NCBI RefSeq assembly: GCF_004762035.2
Contig: NZ_SIJK02000001.1
Span: 1 to 64,000 of the forward strand
Direction: 5' to 3'
DNA from: Candidatus Chloroploca mongolica
Lineage (GTDB): Bacteria; Chloroflexota; Chloroflexia; Chloroflexales; Chloroflexaceae
Length of the DNA: 64,000 nt
Shown here: in pieces, positions 36,314-45,441 of the stretch
How positions within the stretch are numbered: position 1 is the stretch's first letter
Layout of the letters: each line of letters begins with the position of its first letter
Translations under genes and position numbers: made by a program
The notes under the pieces: model-generated
Seen by the model: only the letters and a program-made list of their open reading frames with translations
Told to the model about the DNA's origin: nothing
Databases searched by the model: none

Positions 36314-37744
36314 ATGATGAGCGCTATGAATCGTTTGTTGCGTAGCATAATGCTACTCTTGATCATACTTGGGTTGCTTGCCGGGTGTACGCAGGTACCC
36401 TGGGCGGCACTGAACCCGACGCCGGTGCCACCTTCGCCGGTGCCGCCTTCGCCCATGGCAACGCTGCAACCTTCACCCGAGCCGACGTCAACGCCGCGGC
36501 CAACGGCGACTCCGTTGCCTTCGCCGACCTTTGAGCCTTTGCCGCCGACCCCGACGCTTGCGCCTGTGGGGGCTGCGTCGCGTCTGCAGATCTTTGAGCG
36601 CACCTGGGAACTGGTGCGCGATAACTATGTCTATGAAGATTATCGTGGGGTTGACTGGGATGAGGTGCGCCGCTCGTTTACGCCGCGGGTCGCTGCGGCT
36701 GAAGAGCCTGAAGCCTTCTATGCGCTGATGCGCGAGTTGATCGATCTGCTTGATGACGACCATTCGCGCTTTGAGTCGCCTCAGGAAGTAGCGGCTCAGC
36801 AGGCCGAGTTTCGCGGTGAGTTGCGCTACGGTGGCATTGGTGCGCAGATCCGTACGCTTGATGAGGGCGGGTTGATCACCGGTACGGCCCCCGATGGCCC
36901 TGCTGAACGGGCTGGCATTCAGTTGAATGATCTCATCGTGGCGGTCAATGGCATTCCCTTTACCAATACTGATGCGTTTGGCCCCGATGGGCCGATTGGC
37001 ACGGTGCGTGGTGAACCAGGAACGCCGGTGACGCTGACGATCCGCACGAGCAATGAGGCCCCACGTGAAGTCATCGTGATCCGCGAAACCGTCGCGATGG
37101 ACGCCTTCAATCAGGTGCGGGGTCGCTTCCTTCCCGATCTGCCCGTGGGTGTGGTGACGATTCCCAGTTTTTATGTTGATGAACTTGATACCAAAGTGCG
37201 CATCGCCATTGAGGAGTTGCAGGCCGCGCAGCCGCTGGCTGGTCTGATCATTGATGTGCGCGAAAATGCCGGTGGTTACGTTCATCTGATGCGCAATACC
37301 GTGGCGCTTTTTCACGATGGGGGCAGCATTGGGAGCACCGCTGGCCGCACAACGAGTGAAGAGCAGCGCATTCCGCAGGGCAAGACGATCCCGGGGCTTG
37401 AAGATGTGCCCGTCGCCATCTTGATTGGCTCCGGCTCGGCGAGTGCCACCGAGATGTTTGCCGCCGGGATGCAGGTGCTTGGCCGGGCGCGCATCGTCGG
37501 CGAACCGAGTGCCGGCAATACGGAAAATCTGTATGGTTACAACTTTGACGATGGTTCGCGCTTGCTGTTGGCCCAGGTCGCTTATCGCTTGCCTGATGGG
37601 ACGCTGATCGAAGAACGCGGCGTGATCCCTGATCGCCTCGTTGAGGTGGACTGGTGGCGTTATCCACCTGATGACGATCCTCAGCTTCGCGCTGCGGTAG
37701 AAGAGTTGGGTTTTGGGCTTCGTCCTGCGAGTACATCACCATGA
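36314..37744 (+). CDS. S41-family peptidase-like lipoprotein with PDZ domain
   Basis: A 476-residue protein. The signal peptide ends in lipobox L-A-G-C (about residue 24) and a Pro-rich linker follows (30-80). An N-terminal S41 cap, a PDZ domain (about 172-260; 'PAERAGIQLNDLIVAVNG') and the S41 core come next. The catalytic-Ser region is 'GSGSASATEMFAAGM' (about 372). In classic C-terminal processing proteases the Lys base lies in a T-F-G-K-G segment; the aligned segment here is 'GEPSAGNTENLYGY' with no Lys. The protein may therefore use the other S41 mechanism, have a different base, or be inactive. It is anchored to the membrane outside the cell. Several ATG starts are close together (36314, 36317, 36326). 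Confidence 0.85.
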   Translation: MMSAMNRLLRSIMLLLIILGLLAGCTQVPWAALNPTPVPPSPVPPSPMATLQPSPEPTSTPRPTATPLPSPTFEPLPPTPTLAPVGAASRLQIFERTWELVRDNYVYEDYRGVDWDEVRRSFTPRVAAAEEPEAFYALMRELIDLLDDDHSRFESPQEVAAQQAEFRGELRYGGIGAQIRTLDEGGLITGTAPDGPAERAGIQLNDLIVAVNGIPFTNTDAFGPDGPIGTVRGEPGTPVTLTIRTSNEAPREVIVIRETVAMDAFNQVRGRFLPDLPVGVVTIPSFYVDELDTKVRIAIEELQAAQPLAGLIIDVRENAGGYVHLMRNTVALFHDGGSIGSTAGRTTSEEQRIPQGKTIPGLEDVPVAILIGSGSASATEMFAAGMQVLGRARIVGEPSAGNTENLYGYNFDDGSRLLLAQVAYRLPDGTLIEERGVIPDRLVEVDWWRYPPDDDPQLRAAVEELGFGLRPASTSP

Positions 37745-37775
37745 AGACTGGCACTGAAACGTCAAGAGGCTCACT

Positions 37776-38255
37776 GTGAGTACGTCGTTGTATGGTCGTG
37801 TGTTGCAAATTAATGTCAACCCGCGTGGTGGTGTCCCTAAATATGCCGTGCCGAGTGCCGAAATTACGCTCAATGGGGTGCTTGGCGATAAACAACGCGA
37901 CCACCGCTATCACGGCGGGGTCGAACGCGCGGTCAGTCTCTATGCGCTTGAACGTATCGAGGCGCTACGGGCCGAGGGCCACCCGATTGGCCCTGGTACC
38001 ACTGGCGAAAATTTAACCCTCGCCGGGATCGATTGGGCGCGGCTGAAGATCGGCGCTCATCTGCTCATTGGTGAATGGGTCGAGCTTGAGTTGACTGGCT
38101 TTGCGGTGCCATGTAGCACCATCAGTGACTCGTTTCGCAATGGTGAGTTCAAACGCCTAGCCGAAAAATTGCATCCCGGCTGGAGCCGCGTCTATGCCCG
38201 CGTGCGCGCCGAGGGCATTGTTCGTACTGATGATCGTGTCATTGTCAATAGTTAG
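37776..38255 (+). CDS. MOSC-domain protein
   Basis: A 159-residue protein starting at GTG 37776 after GAGG. It is nearly a stand-alone MOSC domain: 'GGVPKYAVPSAEITLNGVLG', 'DKQRDHRYHGGVERAVSLYA' and the conserved Cys in 'GFAVPCSTISDSF' (about residue 112). MOSC proteins bind sulfur carried on a Cys and often serve molybdenum or tungsten cofactor chemistry or N-hydroxylated base reduction; the substrate here is unknown. It lies 32 bases after the S41 gene on the same strand. The tungsten-type AOR and moaD genes are within the same 20 kb, which makes a cofactor role attractive but unproven. Confidence 0.85.
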   Translation: MSTSLYGRVLQINVNPRGGVPKYAVPSAEITLNGVLGDKQRDHRYHGGVERAVSLYALERIEALRAEGHPIGPGTTGENLTLAGIDWARLKIGAHLLIGEWVELELTGFAVPCSTISDSFRNGEFKRLAEKLHPGWSRVYARVRAEGIVRTDDRVIVNS

Positions 38256-38299
38256 CCCTCTGCAATTATTCTTGCAAGGTTATGAAATAGTTGTTTACA

Positions 38300-38320
38300 G
38301 TTATGGTACTTACCCATAAC
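38300..38320 (+). promoter_or_regulatory. Palindromic operator candidate before the hdr-mvh operon
   Basis: A perfect GTTATGG-N7-CCATAAC inverted repeat is centred at 38310. A possible -10 (TATAGT, 38339-38344) downstream would place its centre at about -41, the position used by class II CRP/FNR-type activators. The motif is neither a canonical CRP nor an FNR box, so the regulator is unknown. Confidence 0.45.
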
Positions 38321-38526
38321 TGATCTCCAGAAGTATGTTATAGTCCCCGCAACCTATCCCTTACTGATCAGTCTGATCGTCAATTCAAACCCGTACACAC
38401 GCTTCTCCTGGCCAGAGGAGCATGTCGTTATTCCGCTGCATTGTCGCAGCCGTCCTCCCAAGCATGATGCTATGACGAGCCTGAGATCTGGGTTGTCCAG
38501 GTGCGGTTCGCAAGGAGGAGCGATCT

Positions 38527-39117
38527 ATGGGTGCTTCAAAGAAGCCTGCGCGTGGCTCGGTTTTTTTTCGCGAGGTCGTTGGGGCTACGGCAGTCGATCC
38601 GCATCTTGAGGCTTGCCTGCAATGCGGTACCTGCGGTGGCTCGTGCCCATCGGGCAACGACATGGAACACACGCCCCGTACCCTTTTTGCGATGATTGCC
38701 GCCGGGATGCGCGAAACCGTTCTGCGTAGCAATACGCCCTGGTATTGTGTTTCGTGTTATTACTGCATGGAGCGTTGCCCGCAAGAGGTGCATATCACCG
38801 ATGTGATGTATACCCTCAAGCGCCTCGCGATCAAAGAGGGCTTCTCACGGCAGTCGAGCGCGGCCCAGGCCCCGGCGTTTTCGGAAACATTTATGGAGCA
38901 TGTCGAGCGGTATGGCCGTAGTTTTGAACTGGGCTTGATTACGCGCTATTTCTTGCGCCATCGCCCCCTTGATACGGTCAAGATTGCCCCGATCGGGGCC
39001 GGTATGCTTCGCCGGAAACGCTTCGATCTCACGCCGCGCAAGATCCGTCAGATCGAGCAGCTTCAGGCGATTCTTGCGCGGGCCGATGAGCTTGAGCGGA
39101 ATGCTTATCGTGTTTAA
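38527..39117 (+). CDS. hdrC: Heterodisulfide reductase-like subunit C
   Basis: A 196-residue iron-sulfur protein. Two 4Fe-4S motifs are present: 'CLQCGTCGGSCPSG' (about residues 32-45) and 'CVSCYYCMERCPQEV' (about 76-90). The helical C-terminus, with no membrane segment, matches soluble HdrC, which passes electrons from HdrA to the HdrB catalytic subunit. The ATG follows AAGGAGGAG. This is the first gene of the hdrC-B-A-mvhD-G-A operon, with a 270-base upstream region holding the palindrome at 38300. In a bacterium without coenzymes M and B the final disulfide acceptor is not known. Confidence 0.9.
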   Translation: MGASKKPARGSVFFREVVGATAVDPHLEACLQCGTCGGSCPSGNDMEHTPRTLFAMIAAGMRETVLRSNTPWYCVSCYYCMERCPQEVHITDVMYTLKRLAIKEGFSRQSSAAQAPAFSETFMEHVERYGRSFELGLITRYFLRHRPLDTVKIAPIGAGMLRRKRFDLTPRKIRQIEQLQAILARADELERNAYRV

Positions 39118-39129
39118 GCAGTGCCTCAG

Positions 39130-39181
39130 GGAGTGCCGACTTCGGTCGGCTTCCGGGTTAGCCGACTGAAGTCGGCACTCC
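39130..39181. repeat. GGAGTGCCG-family palindrome inside the hdr operon
   Basis: GGAGTGCCGACTTCGGTCGG pairs with its arm around TTCCGGGTTA, with one base different between the arms. It sits between hdrC and hdrB and could form a strong mRNA hairpin there. Confidence 0.75.
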
Positions 39182-39330
39182 GGTTCGCCCGGTGGCATGT
39201 TTCAGCATGATGAGCGTAGCGCTTAGGAGTTGCTGCCTGGCGCTTTTGCGGCATTGATTCGACGATATATCTTTCATCCTTCTTGACTGGCGACTCCGGA
39301 TCAAGCAAGGGTGGAGAAGGATTCCCCGCT

Positions 39331-40356
39331 ATGCAGTATGGCTATTATCCGGGCTGCTCGCTTGAGCGCAATGCCGGTGCCTATCACGAATCGACGATGG
39401 CGGTGGCGGGGGTGCTGGGCCTCCAGTTTACCGAAGTTGATGATTGGAATTGTTGTGGTGCGACCGAGTTCTTTTCGGTGAACCAGATGCAGGCGTATGC
39501 GCTGACTGGGCGTAATCTGGCCCTCGCTGCCGATCAGTTTGCCCCGAAACCCGCGCTGCCGGTCATTCCGGTGGAGGTTGCCGAACCACCCCAGCTTGTG
39601 GCTCCCTGTAGCGCCTGTTACCTCAATCTGAGCAAGGTTGATCGGTATCTCGCCAGTTCGCCTGAGCTTGCCGCAAAAGTTAATACGGCCCTTGATGCGG
39701 GTGGCTTGCACTATGATCCCGGCAGTTTGCGCGTACGCCATTTGCTGGATGTGATGGTCAATGATGCTGGCTATGATGCGATTGCTGCCCGTGTGCAGCG
39801 GGCGCTGACTGGTCTGCGCGTCGCGCCCTACTATGGCTGTCTCGTGGTGCGGCCTGGCTTCCAGGGGCAGTTTGATGACCCCGAGTATCCGACGACGCTC
39901 GATAAGCTGATGCGCGTGCTCGGGGCGAAAGTGGTTGATTTTCCCCTCAAGGCGCACTGCTGTGGCGGCCATATGACCCAGATTAGCGAGGAGGTTGCGC
40001 TTGAGTTGCTGCGTCGGTTGCTCAAGAATGCCGCTGATTATCAGGCCGATGTTATTGTGACCCTCTGCCCAATGTGTCAACTCAATCTTGATGTCTTTCA
40101 GCGGGCAGTCAATCGGCGCTTTGGCACCAATTTCAATCTGCCGGTGCTCTTTTTTACCCAGTTGATGGGCCTCGCCTTTGGCCTTGCCCCCGAGCGGCTC
40201 GGCATCGGCAAGGAGTTTGTCGCTTCCCGGCCTGCTCTCGCCAAAATTGGCACATCGGTGGAAGTAGAGCAGGAACGCGCGGTTGGCAAGCGGGCGAAAC
40301 AACGCAATGATCAGAGCCTGCCTATGCCGTATATGCCCGAGGAGGAAGAGCGATGA
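39331..40356 (+). CDS. hdrB: Heterodisulfide reductase-like subunit B
   Basis: A 341-residue protein starting at ATG 39331; upstream frame extensions lack a start with a ribosome site. Two CCG domains, which bind the special non-cubane 4Fe-4S clusters, are complete: 'YYPGCSLERNAGAY', 'DWNCCGATE' and 'APCSACYLNL' in the first half, and 'APYYGCLVVRPGF', 'AHCCGGHM' and 'TLCPMCQLNL' in the second. HdrB is the subunit that cleaves the disulfide substrate. The C-terminal tail of about 35 residues is Lys/Arg/Glu-rich. The stop overlaps the hdrA start (ATGA). Confidence 0.9.
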   Translation: MQYGYYPGCSLERNAGAYHESTMAVAGVLGLQFTEVDDWNCCGATEFFSVNQMQAYALTGRNLALAADQFAPKPALPVIPVEVAEPPQLVAPCSACYLNLSKVDRYLASSPELAAKVNTALDAGGLHYDPGSLRVRHLLDVMVNDAGYDAIAARVQRALTGLRVAPYYGCLVVRPGFQGQFDDPEYPTTLDKLMRVLGAKVVDFPLKAHCCGGHMTQISEEVALELLRRLLKNAADYQADVIVTLCPMCQLNLDVFQRAVNRRFGTNFNLPVLFFTQLMGLAFGLAPERLGIGKEFVASRPALAKIGTSVEVEQERAVGKRAKQRNDQSLPMPYMPEEEER

Positions 40357-42389
40357 GCAATGATCAGATCCCTCCACCGCACGCTTCGCCTGATGAGGAA
40401 CGCGTTGGCGTCTATGTCTGCCATTGTGGCAGCAATATTGCTAGGACGATCGCGGTTGAGGATGTGGCTCTCTGGTCCGAGCAGCAGGAGCATGTGGTTG
40501 TTGCCCGCGATTATAAGTTTATGTGTTCGAGCCTCGGTCAAGAGTTGATCGAACAGGATATTCAGGCGAAGGGCCTCAGCCGGATTGTCGTGGCAGCATG
40601 CTCGCCACATATGCACGAGCGAACCTTTCGTGGCGCATGCCAGCGGGCCGGGCTCAATCCCTATCTGTTCGAGATGGCAAATATTCGTGAGTTGACCTCG
40701 TGGGCGACTGATGACCGCGAGGCGGCGACGAGCAAGGCGAAAGCGCAGGTCAAGGGGGCGATCGAGCGCGCTGTGTTGCAAGAGCCACTCGAGCCGCTCT
40801 TTGTTGATATTAATCCCAATACGCTTGTGGTTGGTGGGGGCATTGCTGGCCTGACGGCGGCACTTGAACTGGCCGATTCTGGCTACCACGTCTATCTGGT
40901 TGACCGCGATTCGTCGATCGGCGGCCAGATGGCGAAACTTGATAAGACCTTTCCGACCCTCGACTGCGCGGCCTGCATCCTTACCCCTAAAATGGTTGAT
41001 GCGGCCAACCATCCCAATATTACCCTCATGACCTGGAGTGAGGTGGTGGCCGTGGATGGCTTTGTCGGCAATTTCAGTGTGCAGGTGCGCCACAAGCCGC
41101 GTTATGTGATCGAGGATCTCTGTACCGGGTGCGGTACTTGTATCGAGAAGTGTCCCTCGCGGGTGCTCGATCAGCATTTCGAGGTTGGTCTGGGCTATCA
41201 CAAGGCGATTGATCGCAATTTCCCCCAGGCGGTACCAAAATATCCGGTGATTGACACCACGCATTGTACCTATTTTCAGCGGGGCAAATGTCGTGCCTGT
41301 CAGGTTGTCTGCCCAACTAATGCGATTGATTTCACCCAGAAAGAGACCTTCGAGCAGCTTGAGGTCGGCAATATCATTCTTGCCACCGGCTATGAGCAAT
41401 TTGATGCTCGCCGCGTGCCGCAGTATGGCTATGGGCGCCTCGCGAATGTCTTTACGAGCATGGAGTTTGAGCGCATGGTCAATGCCGCCGGACCCACCAG
41501 TGGGCAGGTGGTGCTCCGTGATGGCGTGACGGCTCCGCAGTCGGTCGGCATTATTCACTGCGTTGGCTCGCGTGACAAGAACTATAACGAGTATTGCTCG
41601 CGGGCGTGTTGCATGGCTGCGCTCAAGTTTGCCCATCTGGTGCATGAACGGGTGCCCGACGCCGAGGTCTATAACTTTTATATTGACATCCGTGCTGCCG
41701 GCAAACACTACGAAGAGTTCTATCATCGGGTATTGGAAGAGGGTACGCACTTTATTCGCGGGCGCGTGGCTGAAGTAACCGATGCGGCGCGTGGCCCCGG
41801 CGAAGAGGGCTCGTTGATTATTCAGGCCGAGGATACGCTGATCGGCAAACAACGCCGAATCCCGGTTGATATGGTGATCTTGATGGTGGGGATGGAAGCC
41901 CGTCACGACTCGCGCAATGTTGCCTCTACGTTCGGGCTCGGCTGCGATTTCGAGGGCTGGTTTACCGAGCGCCACGCCAAACTCGATCCGGTCGTCACCA
42001 TGACCGAGGGCATTCTGATCGCCGGGGCCTGCCAGGGGCCCAAGGCCATCCCCGAATCGGTTGCCCAGGGTTCCGCCGCGGCTGCACGGGTGTCCGGGCT
42101 GATTGGGCGTCGTACGATCAAACTCGAGCCGGTGCGCGCAAGCATTGAGGCGGCGGCCTGTTCGGGGTGCCGTATTTGCAACAATGTTTGCCCCTATCAT
42201 GCGATCGTCTTCCATGAAGAGATCAAGATCTCCGAGGTGATCACGGCCCTTTGTCAGGGGTGTGGCGCGTGTGTGGCAGCCTGCCCAAGTGCGGCCATCA
42301 CCGGTGCTCACTTCACGCGTGAGCAGGTGCTCTCGCAGATCGATGGGTTGCTCTGGGATATGCAACCCGGTGTGTTGGTGCTCGCCTGA
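40353..42389 (+). CDS. hdrA: Heterodisulfide reductase-like subunit A (bifurcating flavoprotein)
   Basis: A 678-residue protein. The N-terminal domain carries 'VGVYVCHCGSNIART' (about residues 18-32). The FAD-binding Rossmann fold ('NTLVVGGGIAGLTAALELAD', about 153-172) is followed by 'LDCAACILTPKM' (about 205), ferredoxin-like clusters ('CTGCGTCIEKCP' about 256; 'CTYFQRGKCRACQVVCP' about 305) and two C-terminal clusters ('CSGCRICNNVCP' about 603; 'CQGCGACVAACP' about 632). This is the whole set seen in HdrA of methanogens, including the flavin expected to bifurcate electrons. It lies between hdrB and mvhD in the operon. Confidence 0.93.
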   Translation: MSNDQIPPPHASPDEERVGVYVCHCGSNIARTIAVEDVALWSEQQEHVVVARDYKFMCSSLGQELIEQDIQAKGLSRIVVAACSPHMHERTFRGACQRAGLNPYLFEMANIRELTSWATDDREAATSKAKAQVKGAIERAVLQEPLEPLFVDINPNTLVVGGGIAGLTAALELADSGYHVYLVDRDSSIGGQMAKLDKTFPTLDCAACILTPKMVDAANHPNITLMTWSEVVAVDGFVGNFSVQVRHKPRYVIEDLCTGCGTCIEKCPSRVLDQHFEVGLGYHKAIDRNFPQAVPKYPVIDTTHCTYFQRGKCRACQVVCPTNAIDFTQKETFEQLEVGNIILATGYEQFDARRVPQYGYGRLANVFTSMEFERMVNAAGPTSGQVVLRDGVTAPQSVGIIHCVGSRDKNYNEYCSRACCMAALKFAHLVHERVPDAEVYNFYIDIRAAGKHYEEFYHRVLEEGTHFIRGRVAEVTDAARGPGEEGSLIIQAEDTLIGKQRRIPVDMVILMVGMEARHDSRNVASTFGLGCDFEGWFTERHAKLDPVVTMTEGILIAGACQGPKAIPESVAQGSAAAARVSGLIGRRTIKLEPVRASIEAAACSGCRICNNVCPYHAIVFHEEIKISEVITALCQGCGACVAACPSAAITGAHFTREQVLSQIDGLLWDMQPGVLVLA

Positions 42390-42444
42390 GCGCCTCTGGT
42401 ACAACGACTATGCACGCGACAAGCGCACGAAGGAGACCATCACT

Positions 42445-42918
42445 ATGGCAGAGCCAACAACGTTTCAACCGGTGATCATCGGCTTTCTCTGCAACTGGTG
42501 CTCGTACCGGGCGGCTGACCTGGCGGGAACGGCGCGAACTCACTATGCGCCAACGATGCGTCCGATCCGGGTGATGTGTACGGCCCGCGTTGAACCCGAG
42601 TTTGTGCTGAAAGCGCTGCGTTCGGGGGCCGATGGAGTGCTGATTGCCGGCTGTCATCCCGGCGAATGCCACTATGTTGAAGGCAATATCAAGGCGCTGC
42701 GACGCTTTCTGTTGCTCAAACGGATGCTCACGCAGTTTGGCATCGAACCGCAACGGGTGCAACTCGTCTGGGCTGCGGCCTCGGAAGGCCATCAGCTTGC
42801 CGCTGCGGTTGACCGCATGACCGAAGAGTTACGTGCGCTTGGCCCCTTGCACTGGCAACAGACGGTGTTGCGTGCAAAAGTTGATATTCCGCTGATCAAG
42901 CTTGAGGTTGGTGGTTAG
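42445..42918 (+). CDS. mvhD: MvhD-type electron-transfer subunit
   Basis: A 157-residue protein starting at ATG 42445 after AAGGAG. MvhD carries a 2Fe-2S cluster between the hydrogenase and HdrA; the cysteines are in 'IGFLCNWCSYRAADLAG' (about residues 13-29), 'IRVMCTARVEP' and 'IAGCHPGECHYVEGN' (about 71-85). The length and pattern are typical of the delta subunit of group 3c hydrogenases. It joins HdrA and MvhG functionally, matching its position between their genes. Confidence 0.9.
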   Translation: MAEPTTFQPVIIGFLCNWCSYRAADLAGTARTHYAPTMRPIRVMCTARVEPEFVLKALRSGADGVLIAGCHPGECHYVEGNIKALRRFLLLKRMLTQFGIEPQRVQLVWAAASEGHQLAAAVDRMTEELRALGPLHWQQTVLRAKVDIPLIKLEVGG

Positions 42919-42927
42919 GAAGATACC

Positions 42928-43947
42928 ATGAGCAAAGCGACCTTTGCGATGTACTGGGCGGCGTCATGCGGCGGGTGCGAGATTTCGTTGCTCAATATTG
43001 GCAATGATATTCTCGCGGTTGATGAGGCCTTCGAGGTGCTCTTCTGGCCGTGTGTCGCCGATTTCAAGTATCACGATGTCGAGCAGTATGCCGATGGCGC
43101 GATCGATCTCTGCCTCTTCAATGGGGCCATTCGCAATAGCGAAAATGAGGAACTCGCCCGCTTGCTCCGCCGGAAGTCCAAGATCTTGGTGGCCTTTGGT
43201 TCATGCGCCTCAGAGGGGTGCATCCCTGGTCTGGCCAATTTGACCAGTTCCTCGGCGATCTTCAACGCGGCCTATGCCGACTGTTTGACGACGGACGCGT
43301 CACGGACGCAGTTACCGCAGACGGTGACGATGGTGCCTGAAGGCGAGATCCATCTTCCTCGGTTTTACGAGACAGTGCGCACGCTTGACCAGGTGGTGCC
43401 GGTAGAATATGTGATCCCCGGGTGCCCGCCCGAGGCGCATCAGATTGCCGCCGTCATCAAGGCGATCATCAGTGGTGCGCCGTTGCCCGCCCCTGGCAGG
43501 ACAGTGATCGGCGCGAGCCAGACGGCTCTCTGCGAAGAGTGCCCGCTGACCAAGGATGTCAAGCAGATTACCCGTTTTTACCGTCCGTATGAGATCACGC
43601 CTGATCCGACGATCTGCCTGCTCGAGCAGGGCCTGCTCTGCATGGGGCCGGCGACGCGTGGCGGGTGTGGTGCCCTCTGCCCGCAGGTGGGCATGCGCTG
43701 CGAGGGTTGTTATGGCCCGTTAGAAGGGCAGGATCAGGGCGCACGGATGCTGTCGGCGGTTGCCTCGGTGGTGGCCGTGGGCAAGCCGGGTGACGAAGAG
43801 GCTGCGCTCGAAGCGGCGATTGACGAGGTGATGGCGACGCTGGTCGATCCAGCGGGCACCTTCTATCGCTTTAGCCTGGCCCGTTCATTGCTTCAGCGTT
43901 CGCGGGTCACTGACCCAGCGCAGCAGAGTGCGGAGGAAGCGCGATGA
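42928..43947 (+). CDS. mvhG: [NiFe] hydrogenase small subunit, MvhG type
   Basis: A 339-residue small subunit without a Tat signal, so it is cytoplasmic. Proximal cluster ligands are in 'AASCGGCEISLLNI', 'FGSCASEGCIPGL' and 'YVIPGCPPEAHQI'. The C-terminal half has further clusters in 'CEECPLTKD', 'RGGCGALCPQVGM' and 'RCEGCYGP'. It passes electrons from the nickel site to MvhD. It starts nine bases after mvhD, and its stop overlaps mvhA (ATGA). Confidence 0.93.
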   Translation: MSKATFAMYWAASCGGCEISLLNIGNDILAVDEAFEVLFWPCVADFKYHDVEQYADGAIDLCLFNGAIRNSENEELARLLRRKSKILVAFGSCASEGCIPGLANLTSSSAIFNAAYADCLTTDASRTQLPQTVTMVPEGEIHLPRFYETVRTLDQVVPVEYVIPGCPPEAHQIAAVIKAIISGAPLPAPGRTVIGASQTALCEECPLTKDVKQITRFYRPYEITPDPTICLLEQGLLCMGPATRGGCGALCPQVGMRCEGCYGPLEGQDQGARMLSAVASVVAVGKPGDEEAALEAAIDEVMATLVDPAGTFYRFSLARSLLQRSRVTDPAQQSAEEAR

Positions 43948-45440
43948 AGAAGATCAGCATTGATCCCGTCACCAGGCTCGAAGGGCATGGTCGCATTGAT
44001 CTCTTTCTCAATGACGAAGGCGATCTTGCCAACGCCTATTTCATTATCCCCGAGTTGCGCGGCTTCGAGCAGTTTTGTGTCGGGCGGCCCGCCGAAGAGA
44101 TGCCGCGCATCACGGATCGCATCTGTGGCGTGTGCCCCGAGGCGCACCATATCGCCTCGACCAAGGCCCTTGATGCGCTCTTCCACGCCGATCCGCCCCG
44201 CGTCACCAAAAAGCTGCGCGAGATGTTCTATTCGGCCTTTTTTGTGGCTGATCATACGACCCATTTCTATGCGCTCGGTGGCCCTGATTTTGTGCTGGGC
44301 CCTGATGCGCCGCCCGCCGAGCGCAATATCCTCGGGGTGATCCACAAAGTTGGTGTCGAAGTCGGCAAGCAGGTGATTGATGCGCGGGTGCGCAATCACC
44401 ATGTGATCAAAATGCTTGGCGGGCGCGGGGTTCATCCAGTCGCCGGGCTTCCGGGGGGGTGGAGCAAGTCGGTCAGTCCCGAAGAGCGTGAGGTGATCGA
44501 GGCAACGGCGCGCAAGAATGTCGATTTCGCCCTGTTTAGCCTCAAGCTCTTTGCCGATGTGGTGCTCAGCAATCGGCAGTATACTGACATGATCTTTTCG
44601 GACGCCTTTACCAACCAGACCTACTCGATGGGTACGGTTGATGCGAATAACTGCGTCAATTTCTATGATGGCATGATCCGCGTCGTTGATCCTGACGGCG
44701 TTGAGTTGGTCAAATACCATCCGAAGACCTATGCCCATCACCTTGCCGAGCATGCCGAACCTTGGACCTATCTGAAGTTTCCGTACCTCAAACAGGTCGG
44801 TTGGCAGGGCTTTGTTGATGGCAAAGCAAGTGGCGTCTATTGTGCCACGCCGCTCTCGCGGCTCAATGCCGCCGATGGCATGGCCGCACCGCGGGCGCAC
44901 GAGGCGTTTGAGGAGTTTTATACCACGCTGGGCAGTAAAAAGGTCAACGGGCGCTACCAGCCTGTACACCATCGCCTGGCGACCCACTGGGCGCGGCTAG
45001 TCGAGTTGCTTTTTGCGGCTGAACGGATGTTGGAACTATCGCTTGACCCTGAGATCACCGACCCAAATGTACGCACGCCGATCACCGCCACGCCGACCGA
45101 AGGCGTTGGTTCGGTGGAAGCGCCGCGCGGCACGCTGACCCATCACTACTGGACTGACGAAAACGGTATGCTCACCAGGGTCAACCTGATTGTCGGCACA
45201 ACCAACAACTATGCCCCCATGGCAATGTCGATCAAAAAAGCCGCCCAGAGTCTGATTCAAAAGGGCACGGTCGTCACCGAAGGTCTCTTGAATCGCATTG
45301 AGATGGCGTTTCGTTCGTACGATCCATGTTTCGGGTGCGCCACCCACGCCCTGCCTGGTCAGATGCCACTCGAGGTGGTCATCCGCGATGCTCAGGGGGG
45401 CGAAGTGCAACGCCTGAGTCAGTATCTTGGAGAGACGTAG
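43944..45440 (+). CDS. mvhA: [NiFe] hydrogenase large subunit, MvhA type
   Basis: A 498-residue catalytic subunit. All four nickel-binding cysteines are present: 'DRICGVCPEAHHIAS' (about residues 59-73) near the N-terminus and 'YDPCFGCATHALPG' near the C-terminus. The roughly 26 residues after the final CxxH are the tail removed by a maturation endopeptidase, whose gene follows. The pattern fits group 3c (methyl-viologen-reducing, Hdr-linked) hydrogenases. No Sec codon replaces the nickel ligands. The enzyme should oxidise H2 and deliver electrons to HdrA. Confidence 0.95.
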   Translation: MKKISIDPVTRLEGHGRIDLFLNDEGDLANAYFIIPELRGFEQFCVGRPAEEMPRITDRICGVCPEAHHIASTKALDALFHADPPRVTKKLREMFYSAFFVADHTTHFYALGGPDFVLGPDAPPAERNILGVIHKVGVEVGKQVIDARVRNHHVIKMLGGRGVHPVAGLPGGWSKSVSPEEREVIEATARKNVDFALFSLKLFADVVLSNRQYTDMIFSDAFTNQTYSMGTVDANNCVNFYDGMIRVVDPDGVELVKYHPKTYAHHLAEHAEPWTYLKFPYLKQVGWQGFVDGKASGVYCATPLSRLNAADGMAAPRAHEAFEEFYTTLGSKKVNGRYQPVHHRLATHWARLVELLFAAERMLELSLDPEITDPNVRTPITATPTEGVGSVEAPRGTLTHHYWTDENGMLTRVNLIVGTTNNYAPMAMSIKKAAQSLIQKGTVVTEGLLNRIEMAFRSYDPCFGCATHALPGQMPLEVVIRDAQGGEVQRLSQYLGET

Positions 45441-45441
45441 C

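Noticed and set aside
40311-42404. Long open frame antisense to hdrA (about 700 codons)
   Set aside because: It is fully opposite a well-supported gene with all its cluster motifs; the antisense product has no fold-like pattern.
43893-44987. Open frame antisense to mvhA
   Set aside because: Shadow frame with no recognisable domain.
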